From positions 6,820,001 through 6,884,000 of the forward strand of contig OX467092.1 of NCBI GenBank assembly GCA_950106755.1: a DNA stretch of 64,000 nt. The letters are read 5' to 3'. This document shows positions 48,266 through 64,000 of the stretch, in pieces. Within the stretch, counting starts at the first letter, position 1. Every line of letters begins with the position of its first letter. The DNA is from Climacium dendroides. Its lineage: Eukaryota > Streptophyta > Bryopsida > Hypnales > Climaciaceae. Below the pieces are notes generated by a model, which was not told where the DNA came from, ran no database searches, and saw only the letters and a list, made by a program, of their open reading frames with translations. The position numbers were made by a program, and so were the translations under genes.

Positions 48266-51200
48266 ATGAAGAAACGTAAGAGAGAATTGAGGGAGAAGAA
48301 GAGGGCGATTAATGTGTCGAATGTGTACTTGGACGTTGTGGAGGATGTGATCAACAAGGTACAGTCGGAATTCCACAGCGAGGGGGTGGATGATAACGTT
48401 CTGAATGATCTTCAATCGGTAGGAGGCTCTTCTTCTCTGGGTTGGACTTTGCTGTTGAGCTTGTTGGATTCGTTGGAGCTTTGTGAGAATTGGGAAGAAT
48501 GGACTCTAGGATGTTCTTTTCTTATGGCTCTTGAGTTTCTTGGAGAAGTGATTTGTTTCTTTTTAGATGGAGAGTATCTCACGGAAGAAGTCTTGGCCCT
48601 TGAATTTTGCAACTATTGAATTCTGTAACTAGATGTTTTGGCTGTTGAATTGTTCCGTTATCATCTACTGTGGCTGTTCCAAGGTATGCGCTCCTACAGT
48701 ATTATAGCCACTAATTACAACTGAGCATAGATTCTGTCATTAAACAAAATTTAGTTTTACTAGATCTTATTGGCATTTGAAAGGGATCCTAGAAACACTA
48801 TTGCATGCATTATTTGGACAATGTATGAATAAGTTATGAATTTTAAGAGTCTTGTCTTTGGGTGTATGTACCTTGGTGACTCTAGCAGGTGCTATGTCTA
48901 GACAATGCTCATAATGTCATTAAAATTCACTGAAACTGCACATGACTTTTGACAAGTGTAATGTAAGCGTAATTTTGCTATGAAGCAATTTTTTCACAAG
49001 AATGATCATCAAAGACATTGGGTATATTATTAAGAAGAAGAATGGACATTATGCTGAAGGTTGTACTACAGGTGGAATGGCATGATAAGGCAGAAATAAA
49101 TGCACATGGCTTTGTATTATTTCATCAAATCTTTAGTCCGTAGACAATGTGACTGTTAATTTTGTTGCTGTGTTTGTGAAATACCGTGGGTTTTTCTAGA
49201 GCTTTAGCATGGAGCGTAAATGCTTGCAAATAGGAATACGTTGTTCGCATGAAGGGCAGGCTCTGCTGGGGTGATCGCCAGGACTTCTTATGCTGGGAAT
49301 TTGCCATTGGATTTGTTTTACTTTCGCCACGTTTTGATTCGTATGTTTCTGGTGCAGCGATGGGAGCTTAAGATGCTGCAGTCAGGCGTAGTTCAGCAAG
49401 CTTCCTATGAAGCTCCAGAAGCCAATCCATTTTCGGAGCCTGTACCCTATTTGGCAACCGAGGAAACTTACGTGGTTCGACCCATTGACTCGATGTTTGG
49501 CCAGGTACAGCTTTGATGCTTTTGTCATTCATTCTTTTGTTCATGAACAATGGCACTATTCCTCTTTCCTCTTCTTCTCAACCACCATTCTTCAAAATGT
49601 CCCTATCTAGTCGTCATTTTCTCAAGGAATGCTACTAATGTTACATGATTCGAATTGTGAAAGTTTGTTTTATGTGCAACTTGGCACTACTATTCATATG
49701 AACTTGCTCTAATGAGGGGAACTGCTTGGGGTCCAAAATCTCTCATAATTTAGTTTTTGCTTGTGGAGATTCACTGTTCTGTTGGAGAGAACTTCTATGA
49801 GTACACATTTCAGTTTTGGCTAATTCGGGTTCACTTTAATTCTCAGGTGAACCCATCCACCGGTTCTCGGGAGCCAGTGATGGTCCAATACATTCCTGCA
49901 GGTGTCAAGGAGGAATTCGTGCGGCAAAGCTCTGGTCATCACCAGTACATTCCTGCAGGTCCCAGTGAGGAATTCTCATGGCAAAGCTCTGGTCATCACC
50001 AATACATTCCTGCAGGTGTCAAGGAGGAATTCATGCGGCAAAGCTCTGGTCATCACCAATACATTCCTGCAGGTCCTAGTGAGGAATTCATGCGGCAAAG
50101 CTCCGGTCATCACCAATACATTCCTGCAGGTGTCAAGGAGGAGTTCATGCAGGAAAGCTCTGGTCATCACCAATACATTCCTGCAGGTCCCAGTGAGGAA
50201 TTCGTCCAGCAAAGCTCTCATCACCAATACATTCCTGCAGGTCCCAGTGAGGAATACGTCCGGCAAAGCTCTGGTCATCACCAATACATTCCTGCAGGTG
50301 TCAAGGAGGAATTCTCCCGGCAAAGCTCTGGTCATCACCAGTACATTTCTGCAGGTCCCAGTGAGGAATTCGTCCAGCAAAGCTCTCATCACCAATACAT
50401 TCCTGCAGGTCCCAGTGAGGAATACGTCCAGCAAAGCTCTGGTCATCACCAATACATTCCTGCAGGTCCCAGTGAGGAATTCGTCCAGCAAAGCTCTCAT
50501 CACCAATACATTCCTGCAGGTCCCAGTGAGGAATTCGTCCAGCAAAACTCTCATCACCAATACATTCCTGCAGGTCCCAGTGAGGAATACGTCCAGCAAA
50601 GCTCTGGTCATCACCAATACATTCCTGCAGGTCCCAGTGAGGAATTCGTCCAGCAAAGCTCTCATCACCAATACATTCCTGCAGGTCCCAGTGAGGAATT
50701 CGTCCAGCAAAGCTCTCATCACCAATACATTCCTGCAGGTCCCAGTGAGGAATACGTCCAGCAAAGCTCTGGTCATCACCTTCCCTTCCCGATGGGAAAT
50801 GGAACGCCGAGTTCTTACATGGTACTTATACCCTTTGTGACCTAGCTAGAATTAGACATTGCACTTTGGAATTCAATAGTTGATTATAATGACTTTCACA
50901 ACATAATTCTCTCATCAGTATGTGAAGTATGATTTTCATCTTTTTGTTGGTATATTAGTTTACCCTTTTGAGGTTTCGTACATGATTAGCTCCAACTCCG
51001 CTTCAACTCCTATCGATAAGGCAGCAACTATTTTTGACCATTTGGACACTTAGGAGTTAAGCAGAGCTGCGTTTGAAATCTTTGCCGTTCTTCCTGCTCG
51101 TCGAAAGTCTCATCTAGTCTACGATCTGAACTAACTTGACCTCCCACAAAATTGAGCTCCAAGCAGAACTCATACCCTTTTTCGCTTTGTAGTGTTGGGC

Positions 51201-52812
51201 TTTTTTGAGGTTCCAAGTCTTTGAGAACTTGACATTTCTGATTTTCTTCAGCTTTCATTAGAATAAAAGTATGCAGAATGCAGATTTGATCCCTGATTCC
51301 ATTCAGTTCTCAAGTAGTTAACCCGAGTTTTTGCCAGTAAGGTGTGTGAAAGGAATTAATTTGATCAAGATCACGGGGTACATCTGTCATCATCATGCAA
51401 AACTAAAGTTGTGCAATAGTGAATATATATGGAATTAAGGGACTTGGGCGCCAATTGGCTATGGATTTCATCTAATGCAAGTTTGATACTACGGCAAGCT
51501 TAATCTAGAAGCATTCTGACAGAGCAAGCGTGTTGATGATTTCAGCAGCAGCCCTGGGTGAATCAGAGACGTCGTGGAGTTGAACTCAACATGAATGAAA
51601 GTGAGTTGCTGCTGTGGTGTCAGTAAAAGATTTCCAAACGCCACTTCCATGTTTGCTTAGAGTTGGAAGCCACCTGCACACCTTGCATGTTTTACTGTTC
51701 GAAGCTCCAAGTCCTGGTGAAGACATTCAGAGTGTATTTATAGGTACGATTTGAAGGTGCTAACAAGCCTGCTTGTTAAGTAAACTGAGCTTCATCATTA
51801 GGTCTCTAGAGTACATGAACTCGTTTTCACTTCATTACTTGTTTCTGATTTTGTGCTGGATTCTCTTACGAATGTTTCAACTTGTTGTTAAAAACCTTTC
51901 TATGTTGCCCTGATAATCTTGTATTGCAGCCTATGTGGAAAGGGACGGAGGAGGTAATGGTTTAGCACAGCTAACTGTTCCAATACGAGGTGTACCTCCA
52001 ATTACTACAGTAAGAACACGATACATCTCTTGGTGCTGTACTTCATGTCATGCTCTGGTTCCTGGTTGCCTTCTGGTTGGACGCTATAATGATCTTCGTC
52101 TTTTCTCTCATCTCTGATTCGGTTCATATTCGTGACCTCTCAATGTCAATGGTAATATGTTTATTTTTTATCTGTAGCTGTTTGTATCTTTGAGTTCTCT
52201 CGTCTTTAAGAAGAGTTAATCTTTGACTCTTAGTTCAGCAAGATCAGGGAAAAATCTAGTATATGTGTCGGTTCTTCTACATTTTCTTCCAAGACAAGTA
52301 CTATGCGTCCCGTTCTCATTATGGTCATTGTCTTGGAGCAGGATTTCCCAACCATATCCACGGGCAAGAGAAAACGTGACGAAATCTCTTCTGGATACTA
52401 TATCCCACAACGAGATGGTGCTACAGATGGTGCTACAGATGATGAATTGTGTACTTCGATGAGAGATGCTTCTAATTTTGAGGTCAGAGCTCTTCTCTGT
52501 TTGCCCCTCCAGCCTCGGAATGCTGCTAAATTATAATCGAATGGTCCAAATTTTGAATCCAACCTTCTTCTTTTGGGTTACAAAATCAGATTGGAAAACC
52601 TTCTAGTATCTTTGGCAAGGTCCAAAATTGAATGTACATTTGGATTTGCAAGGGTAATAAGTCTTTCGGGATACATTCAAGTGTTTTTGACTTCGTCCAG
52701 ATATGCCGATTTAACCAATATGAGGTTGTCAGTGATTATCTCCTATCCATGTATTCCTGATGTGTGCTTTGGGTTTGTTATCTGGCAGGCAACTGGGCAG
52801 TTCGAATTTTGA
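48266..52812 (+). CDS. TFIIA-L: TFIIA large subunit-like protein with repeat-expanded linker and missing C-terminal core (7 coding exons)
   Basis: The exons are 48266-48418, 49358-49504, 49847-50821, 51546-51600, 51930-52009, 52342-52482 and 52789-52812, all with GT-AG ends and compatible phases, giving 524 residues. Residues 16-63 (VSNVYLDVVEDVINKV, LNDLQSRWELKMLQSG) are the conserved TFIIA alpha N-terminal helical domain. Residues 114-411 are 16 tandem units of QYIPAGPSEEFVQQSS(G)HH type. Residues 428-517 match the plant inter-domain region (PWVNQRRRG, YVERDGGGN, GKRKRDE then SSGYY, IPQRDGATD, SNFE). The family then has an acidic stretch and a beta-barrel that contacts TBP and the small subunit; here both are absent and the frame jumps to a TFIIA-like C-terminal tip, ATGQFEF. 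It may be a pseudogene or a specialised or dominant-negative form. The start is the first ATG after an in-frame TGA at 48251. Confidence 0.85.
49886..50779 (+). repeat. In-frame coding minisatellite of TFIIA-L, 16 units
   Basis: The units are 57 or 54 bases (19 or 18 residues, depending on one glycine codon). Two types alternate early on (AGVKEEF and AGPSEEF); later a three-unit block (two FVQQSSHH and one YVQQSSGHH) repeats. Units are nearly identical at DNA level, so growth is recent. The plant TFIIA-L linker has YNIPTG-type phrases in the same place, a likely source of the unit. All three forward phases are open here, so other open frames in this stretch are artefacts. Confidence 0.95.
52591..52652 (+). 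pseudogene. Decayed TFIIA-L C-terminal exon inside the last intron
   Basis: The phrase ENLLVSLARSKIECTFGFA recalls the conserved TFIIA beta segment (xxLVxxQFDKVxRxKxxWKCxLKDGIM) with the QFDKV part deleted and the tryptophan lost. An acceptor-like ATCAG precedes it, but splicing it in would break the frame set by the exon at 52342-52482. It is best read as the fossil of the lost beta-barrel exon. Confidence 0.55.
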
Positions 52813-52988
52813 GGACAGATTGGTGTATGGAAGTTTGATGGTATTTTTTTCGTTCAGACATGATTTGAGAAGGCTTTAGTATCGCCTCAGGATATTTTTT
52901 AAATGTAAGAATTGCTCTCTGCAGTGAATTATGCTCACAATCTTTCTTTCCCTTAATTTTCAAAGCTCTGGAAAAAAAATGAGATGTA

Positions 52989-53238
52989 CTACCTCTGTCC
53001 TGAAATGAGTGTGCACTTTGAATATCATGTTTTTTTAAGGTTGTTTTGAGCAGTCATATGGAGACTTCTTGGTGCCTAAGTTTATTTAGGTTGCAATGAC
53101 CAGATGCAATGTTCTTCATTATTCTAATAATATAAAATTTGAAGCCTTTCTTAATTTATTTTTTTGCAATTCAATCACTGAAATTGGCTCAAAAAAGTAC
53201 CAACAAAATTGTGGATAATCATTTTGGGACAAAGGGAG
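52989..53238. mobile_element. Stowaway-like MITE, 250 bp, TA target duplication
   Basis: The left end CTACCTCTGTCCTGAAATGA is close to the reverse complement of the right end TCATTTTGGGACAAAGGGAG. TA flanks both sides (52987-52988 and 53239-53240). The ends resemble the plant Stowaway consensus CTCCCTCCGTCCC. A copy made by duplication is at 53719-53969, with similar TA flanks. Confidence 0.8.
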
Positions 53239-54420
53239 TAAGTCATAATATGCCTTTGTGAACATGTAATGTGGATGTTTTAAATAGATTCTTTCTCCAA
53301 AAGGAAAAGGAGGGATAGTACTTGCTATCTTGATCAACTATCTCCAATAGAATAGAACTATCTCCAACAGACAATTTTGCATATTATAATCAAATATTGT
53401 TCTTGAATTTCCTCTAATTATTTTTATGTGATTAAAAAATGAGGGCTTTCCAACACTCACTTTTCACTTTTCACTCTTCTTCATAGAGAAGCATTACACT
53501 AATCTTACCTTAGTTACACTAATAATTATTTCTAGAGGTACCTACACTTAAAAAATAATAATAAATGGTGTAAGTTTTGGAGGAATTTTTCAACCTATAC
53601 AAAACAAAATTTTAGACCAAATTCAAAAATTCCAAAAAATAAATTTTATCTTTTGTTCATGGTTCACTATCTAAAAATAAGGCAAAATTTACATCAAAAT
53701 TGTGGACAATGTCATGTATTACCTTTGTCTAAAAATGATTGTTTGCTTTGAATATCTTGTTTTTTTAGGTTGTTTTGAGTGGTCATATGGAGACTTCTTG
53801 GTGCCTAAGTTTATTTAGGCTACAATGAATAGATGCAATGTTCTTCATTGATTCTAGTGATATAAAATGTGAAGCCTCTTTTAATTTAGTTTTTTGTAAT
53901 TTGATCAATGAAATTGGCTCAAAAAAGTACCAACAATATTATGGACAATCATTTTGGGACAAAAGGAAATAAGTAATAATATGCCTTGAGCTTATGAACG
54001 TGTAATGTGGATGTTTTAAATAGATTGTGGATGTTTTAAATAGATTTTATCTCCAAAAGGAGGGATAGTGCTTGCTATCCTCACCAACTATCTCCAATAG
54101 AGTAGAACTATTTGCAATAAACTCTAAACTCTTCATTGTCAATCAAACTATTTGCAATAGACTTTTTGCATATTATAATCAAGTATTGTTTAATTGTCTT
54201 TATGTGATTAAAAATTCACACTAATCCTATCTTATACTAATAATTATTTCTAGTGGTACCTACACTTTTAAAAAAAATAACAAATGGTGTAATTTTAGAG
54301 GAATTTTTCAACCTATACAAAACAAAATTTTAGATCAAATTCAAAAGTTCCAAAAAATAAATTTTATCTTTTGTTCATGGTTCACCATCTAAAAACAAGG
54401 CAAAATTTACATCATTTGCA
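52989..54420 (+). repeat. Tandem duplication of about 720 bp
   Basis: The segment 52989-53700 is repeated at 53719-54420, with landmarks TTCTTGGTGCCTAAGTTTAT, ATGTGGATGTTTTAAATAGA, GCATATTATAATCAA and GGCAAAATTTACATC. The left limit coincides with the left end of the MITE. The right half also occurs at 63241-63615. Copy 2 has an extra internal repeat of a 17-base phrase (GTGGATGTTTTAAATAG). Confidence 0.85.
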
Positions 54421-55535
54421 CCTAATTGTGATCTATTTTTGCAACCAACTTTAATACATATTTGTCTTTGAACACGATTCATAATTTATTCATGAAGTAT
54501 CTAAAAATGCAATTTTAAATGCATTTCAAGATTATCTAGATTGCCCTTCTAATCCTTCTAGTCTAAGAACGTGCTTAAAAATTAACTTCTTTTAGTTTAA
54601 ACACAAATATCTTACAATCTACATAGTTGGTCTTTAAGGGGTTAAGACATTATTACTAAAATAATTTCTATTTCATTGATATGTCTCATTTTAGTGCCTC
54701 TTCTTTCACAAGCTACACTACTACATTTTGAGTGCATGTGCCAACATTGGTCTAACCCTAATTTTATGTCTCCTCGATTTTGACTTACATTATAACTCAA
54801 ACATGTAGAATTGTTTTTTAGGTGATTCTTTGGAGCCTACATGTCTTGTTCAATTCCATAAATTTATTGTTAACAATTTTATATTTTGAATCATTTTGTA
54901 CTTCTTTCTACTTACTATTTTTTTCTATATGTTGTACAATTACAAATGATCTCAAATTTTTCAAGCATGTAGACAACTTGCCTTATTCTTTCTTGAATAG
55001 TGTTGAATAGTGGCACTGATTTCTCTCAACCACTTTTCTTCTCAAGATTTTCACTTCCTTCTCAACAGTCATTATTCTCCTCCGCAGTGATGCCTTCCAC
55101 TTAAAGAATACCATTATTATTACATGACAAGAATTGCAACAGTTTTTCTACATTTTTACTATTAGTGGAGAAGTGTAATTGAACTGCCCTTCTCAACTAA
55201 TTTCATGAACACTGTTTCATGAGCAATGGCACTATACCTCTTCTCAACCACCGTTCTTTTCAAAAATTAGATACCTTGCTTTTCAGATATCCTCGAATGC
55301 CATTCTTGCTGAAGGTCTGTGACAGAGGCTTTGCAAACATTTTGTAACCACAACTGCCTCTGGTAAACCCAAGGACTTCAAAACCAAACTTGTTCATGCT
55401 AACCTTTACAGTTGACTTTTGCTATGTCGCTGGTCCTGTACAAACCCCATCAGCAAGTCATCCATATGTACAGTACAGAACCCTCTTCTATCACCTTCTA
55501 TCACCTTCTTTGCTATATGACCCAATGCAGTTCGA

Positions 55536-55574
55536 TTTAGGGTTAATTTAGGGTTTAGGGTTTAGGGCTTAGAG
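55536..55574 (+). repeat. Interstitial telomere-like TTTAGGG repeat
   Basis: It has about four TTTAGGG units, with small interruptions. It lies about 150 bases past the GDH stop codon, on the side of its 3' end. This is the plant-type telomere unit, but the tract is short. Confidence 0.75.
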
Positions 55575-55727
55575 TTGTTTAGAGCCATAACTCCATCTTC
55601 CTTACTCTCTTTGAGGGGTCGGTAGATCTGCAAGGTTTGATTGTCTAGTTCTACTTACGAGGGGAGGGTTACGTCCGATAACAGAATTGGACCTTAACGT
55701 CCCTCGTCCGGTTATCGAGTACAAAAA

Positions 55728-61159
<5,432 letters not shown>

Positions 61160-61747
61160 TCAAGCACTTCATCAATAAAACTCAAGATTCTAACCGAGAC
61201 AGTAGAAGTGACATGCTCGATTGATCAGCAAGACGCAGTAACAAAGTGCTCGTACAGCTCCGAGACCATACAAGCCAACCATCTGATAAACTCGAAGTTT
61301 TCATGAAGTTTTCCTAAATTTCGAGGCGATCATCAAATAGTTCTACAACAAGATCGACCGATTACCCCACCTACGAAACACAGTAGACCACAACCCTAAA
61401 TCCTAACTAATAAATAATGATAATATTGTTAAGCCTCCCGCTTTACGCATAGTGTTTCTCTTTGAACTCTCCATAATTGAAAACTCAATGGAGTACACCC
61501 TACTCCACGACACTAATCGCATCCCTACAATTTCGATTTTTCAATCAAACAAAGTGTAGGAGGTTCACAACAAGAGATACAGAGGTTGAAGAGGAAAATC
61601 ATTTCAACCTCTCCCAACGATACAATGCAGTTGATCTCGTGTCACACTAGACTAACTGCACCTCTCCAAACTCCAAATTGACATTGCACAACAGTTAAAA
61701 GATGAAACAGAAGGGCGAAACCCAAAAATGAAACCCTAAATCTTCAG

Positions 61748-62316
61748 GGCTGCACTTGATCATCAATTCCACTCCCCCAACGCACCTTAGCAAGAAACGA
61801 TCCAGATCCCCACTCCAGAGTTACCCCAATAACCAGTCACTACAACCCTACCCTAACTTCTGAGCTTTGCAAAAACAGGAATGCAAAAGGAACGAAGCAG
61901 AGAACAGCTACATGGCGGAGACAGACATGGATCGCACAAGAGAAGCACACCAATATGGAAATTGAAGCCATGTCCTCTTTCATTGTCCAAATTCCAGTTC
62001 TCGTGTATATATCCTAGTGTATCCTATTCTACCATCATTGGACATTGCCCATGAAACTCTTCAAATATTCCATGCACGAACCTTTTGGATTTTCCCTGTG
62101 CAACATGCGTGTATCCTATTCTACCATCACTGGACATTGATTATGAAACTCTTCAAAAATTCCATGGACTGTATAACCACGAAACTGAAGGCGGATCCAA
62201 CAATGCAACCCAATTAACTCCAATGAATGCTGCACTTGACCATCAACTCCATCTCCCAAACGCACCTCAGCAAGAACCGATTGCGCTCCCCACTTCAATC
62301 AGAGTTCGCCCCACCA
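61748..62316 (-). repeat. Duplicated GDH upstream segment
   Basis: The stretch 61748-61832 matches 62229-62316 (CTGCACTTGA(T/C)CATCAA, CAACGCACCT and CAGCAAGAA(A/C)CGAT-like phrases). Inside, 62017-62080 matches 62108-62170 (GTATCCTATTCTACCATCA, GAAACTCTTCAAA). They look like nested local duplications, possibly doubling promoter elements. Confidence 0.75.
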
Positions 62317-62340
62317 TGCACCGTCACTGACTCCAATCCG

Positions 62341-62385
62341 AGCTTCAATCCGAGCTTCAATCCGAGCTCCAATTCGGGCAAGAAT
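62341..62385 (+). repeat. 12-bp tandem repeat
   Basis: About four copies of AGCTTCAATCCG, the last diverged (AGCTCCAATTCG). Confidence 0.85.
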
Positions 62386-62799
62386 TCTCCCCTGATTTGG
62401 AGTTTTGAAACCCCAGGACTCACTGCACTAACTTAGGAAGAACGACGACGAGATATTGATTGCCCAAGGCCATGTGGACTGGATCGGATAAGCATGAGGC
62501 CTGACTGTAATTAAGTATGGGCCCGTCCGTCGGCATGGAGCCCCCGTCGTCGTTGCCTGTTGTCGTTGGCCATGGTTATCCAGGAAGCGAGCTGTTGATT
62601 CGTGGGGGAGTCCTGGAGACCTGGAGATGCAGGGGATGGACACGGGAATTGGGAGTAATAAGCTGGGGATTCATTTGGGAGACTGGTGCTAATACGGAGG
62701 CAGCCAGTGATCGGGAGCATCGTGGCGGCGGTCTCTGGGAACTGGCGACTTGGGGGACTTCAGTTGCAGACGGATTTCTCGTTGGACGGTCGTTGGACA

Positions 62800-62870
62800 G
62801 TCGTTCGGCTCTCGTTGAAATTTCGTTTGATTCTCGTTCGATTCTCGTTCGATTCTCGTTCGATTTCTCC
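62800..62870 (+). repeat. 11-bp tandem repeat
   Basis: Copies of TCTCGTTCGAT; three are near perfect at 62832-62866, preceded by looser forms (GGTCGTTGGAC, CAGTCGTTCGG). Confidence 0.8.
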
Positions 62871-63240
62871 AACTTCGTGACTCAGAGCCTAGTTCTGTTC
62901 TGTCCAACTAAGCATGTTTTCCAAGGCCAGGGAGGATTGCCCCATGTAAGGGTAAATGTAAAAATTGCCCCCTATTTTGTGCCACTTAAATTTTGTATTT
63001 TATCATGATCCATAGCTAATTCAGGGCCTCTGATTGCAAATATAAATTCAGAATTTGCAAAGTTTATCATATTTAGCAAATAAAAAATTTTAGTGTTTTT
63101 TGTTGGGGTAAAACACAGGGGGCAATCTTAACTATCAATTTTTCAAAAAAGTCCAAAAGAACCCAGAGAAAAAGTAGATGCTTGTAGCACTCTCTTCAAC
63201 ATGTGAACATTGAAAATAGGGCATGGTTTTTAAAAAATCT

Positions 63241-63615
63241 ACCAAGTCAATTTTGACCACTAACAACTTTTTGCATATTATAATCAAATATTGATCTTGA
63301 ATTTCCTCCAACTTAATTGTAACATTGTCTTTATGTGATTGAAAAATGAGAGCCTTTTGACATTCAATAATGCTTGTCAAAGAAATTTGCTCATTTAGGG
63401 TGATCCTACCTTACACTAATAATGATTTTTTATATTATCTACACTCAATTTTTTTTTATAATGGTGTAAGTTTTGGAAAAAAATTTCACCAATACAACAT
63501 GAAATTTTAGTCTAAATTCAAGAATTCTAAAAAATGTTTGTCTTGTGTTGATGGTTCACCACCTAAAACACAAGGCAAAATTTGAATCAATTGCACCTAA
63601 TTGTAACCTATTTTT
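63241..63615 (+). repeat. Dispersed copy of the 53.3-54.4 kb repeat
   Basis: It matches the right half of both tandem copies there: TTTTTGCATATTATAATCAA, then GTCTTTATGTGATT, TTCACC(A/T)ATACAA, ATGGTTCACCA and TTGCACCTAATTGT. It continues past the point where the first tandem copy stops, which shows that the 54.4-kb junction is the original arrangement. Confidence 0.75.
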
Positions 63616-64000
63616 GCAACTAGCTCCAATGTAAATTTTCGTAAAATGTAAAGACTCTCTTCATGATAAACAATTTGGATACAACTATTCATTGTATAAA
63701 TTTTTTTGCAATCTTTGAACATTTATAATTTATTCATGCTATGCCTAAAAATGCATTTCAAAATAATCTAAACAAATTGCTCTTTTCACCCTTCAAGTTA
63801 AGGAACATGCTTAAAAACCAACTTTCTTCGTTTTAAACACAAATATCTTTAGTTACAATCTATAAAGTGAAAGTTTTTGAAATTTCTTCCCCACATTCTT
63901 ATACCAACTCTAGTGCAAGATCATACAATTAGACACACAGAAAAGCAATTTATAAAGTTTTGTGCTCTGACTTTGCAATAGAAATGGCAATTTTGAGTGA

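Larger units (their letters stand above)
52813..55727. other. Intergenic DNA between convergent TFIIA-L and GDH
   Basis: There is no gene. It is mostly a tandem duplication (52989-54420) that includes a Stowaway-like MITE, followed by a dispersed repeat (54851-54990) and a telomere-like stretch (55536-55574). The edges are probably the 3' UTRs of the two genes. Confidence 0.65.

Noticed and set aside
49886..50779. CRISPR-like array
   Set aside because: The repeats are directly adjacent with no unique spacers and encode in-frame protein in a eukaryotic gene.
49902..50840. Long open frames in the other forward phase and on the minus strand over the TFIIA-L repeat
   Set aside because: Sixteen near-identical units without stops in one phase naturally leave others open; only the QYIPAG phase joins the conserved TFIIA exons.
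62517..63008. 163-residue plus-strand frame upstream of GDH
   Set aside because: The second half is made of an 11-bp repeat, overlapping frames on both strands are equally open, and no domain is recognisable.

Overview
The window comes from the nuclear genome of a streptophyte, most likely a land plant. Four things point there: the histone H4 has the plant-type sequence, a glutamate dehydrogenase of exactly 411 residues has the plant N- and C-termini, the TFIIA large subunit is closest in layout to plant proteins, and several TTTAGGG-type (Arabidopsis-type) telomere-like stretches are present. All multi-exon genes have GT-AG introns, and nothing looks bacterial or organellar. The lineage (bryophyte, lycophyte, fern or streptophyte alga) cannot be fixed from this sequence alone.

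Layout. Six protein-coding genes lie in AT-rich, repeat-filled DNA. (1) 4.4-7.1 kb and (2) 17.3-19.1 kb, both minus strand: two intact three-exon paralogues of a zinc-free medium-chain dehydrogenase, with identical phase-0 intron positions, in a duplicated block of about 12 kb that includes long matching upstream DNA. A third, dehydrogenase-less and insertion-riddled copy of the upstream DNA lies at 26.0-28.8 kb. (3) 32.4-32.8 kb, minus: an intronless histone H4, followed by at least three decayed fragments of the H4 3' end. (4) 38.2-40.6 kb, plus: TAF12, a TFIID histone-fold subunit, with polyglutamine tracts. (5) 48.3-52.8 kb, plus: a seven-exon TFIIA large-subunit gene. Its linker has expanded into 16 tandem copies of an 18-19 residue unit, and its conserved C-terminal beta-barrel region is missing from the reading frame. 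A decayed remnant of that region remains in the last intron. (6) 55.7-61.0 kb, minus: a nine-exon NAD(H) glutamate dehydrogenase, convergent with (5).

Between genes I find no long transposon reading frames but many small non-autonomous elements. There are three CACTA-like foldback MITEs with 3-bp target duplications, a hAT-like 129-bp MITE with an 8-bp duplication nested in an older foldback element, a Stowaway-like MITE caught in a tandem duplication, other inverted-repeat elements, a near-perfect hairpin, and many local tandem duplications and dispersed repeats.

The genes do not form a pathway. TAF12 (TFIID) and TFIIA-L both act in RNA polymerase II pre-initiation complexes, but their proximity is probably chance. 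The most unusual locus is the TFIIA-L gene. All splice junctions and reading phases were worked out by hand; transcript data would be needed to confirm them.
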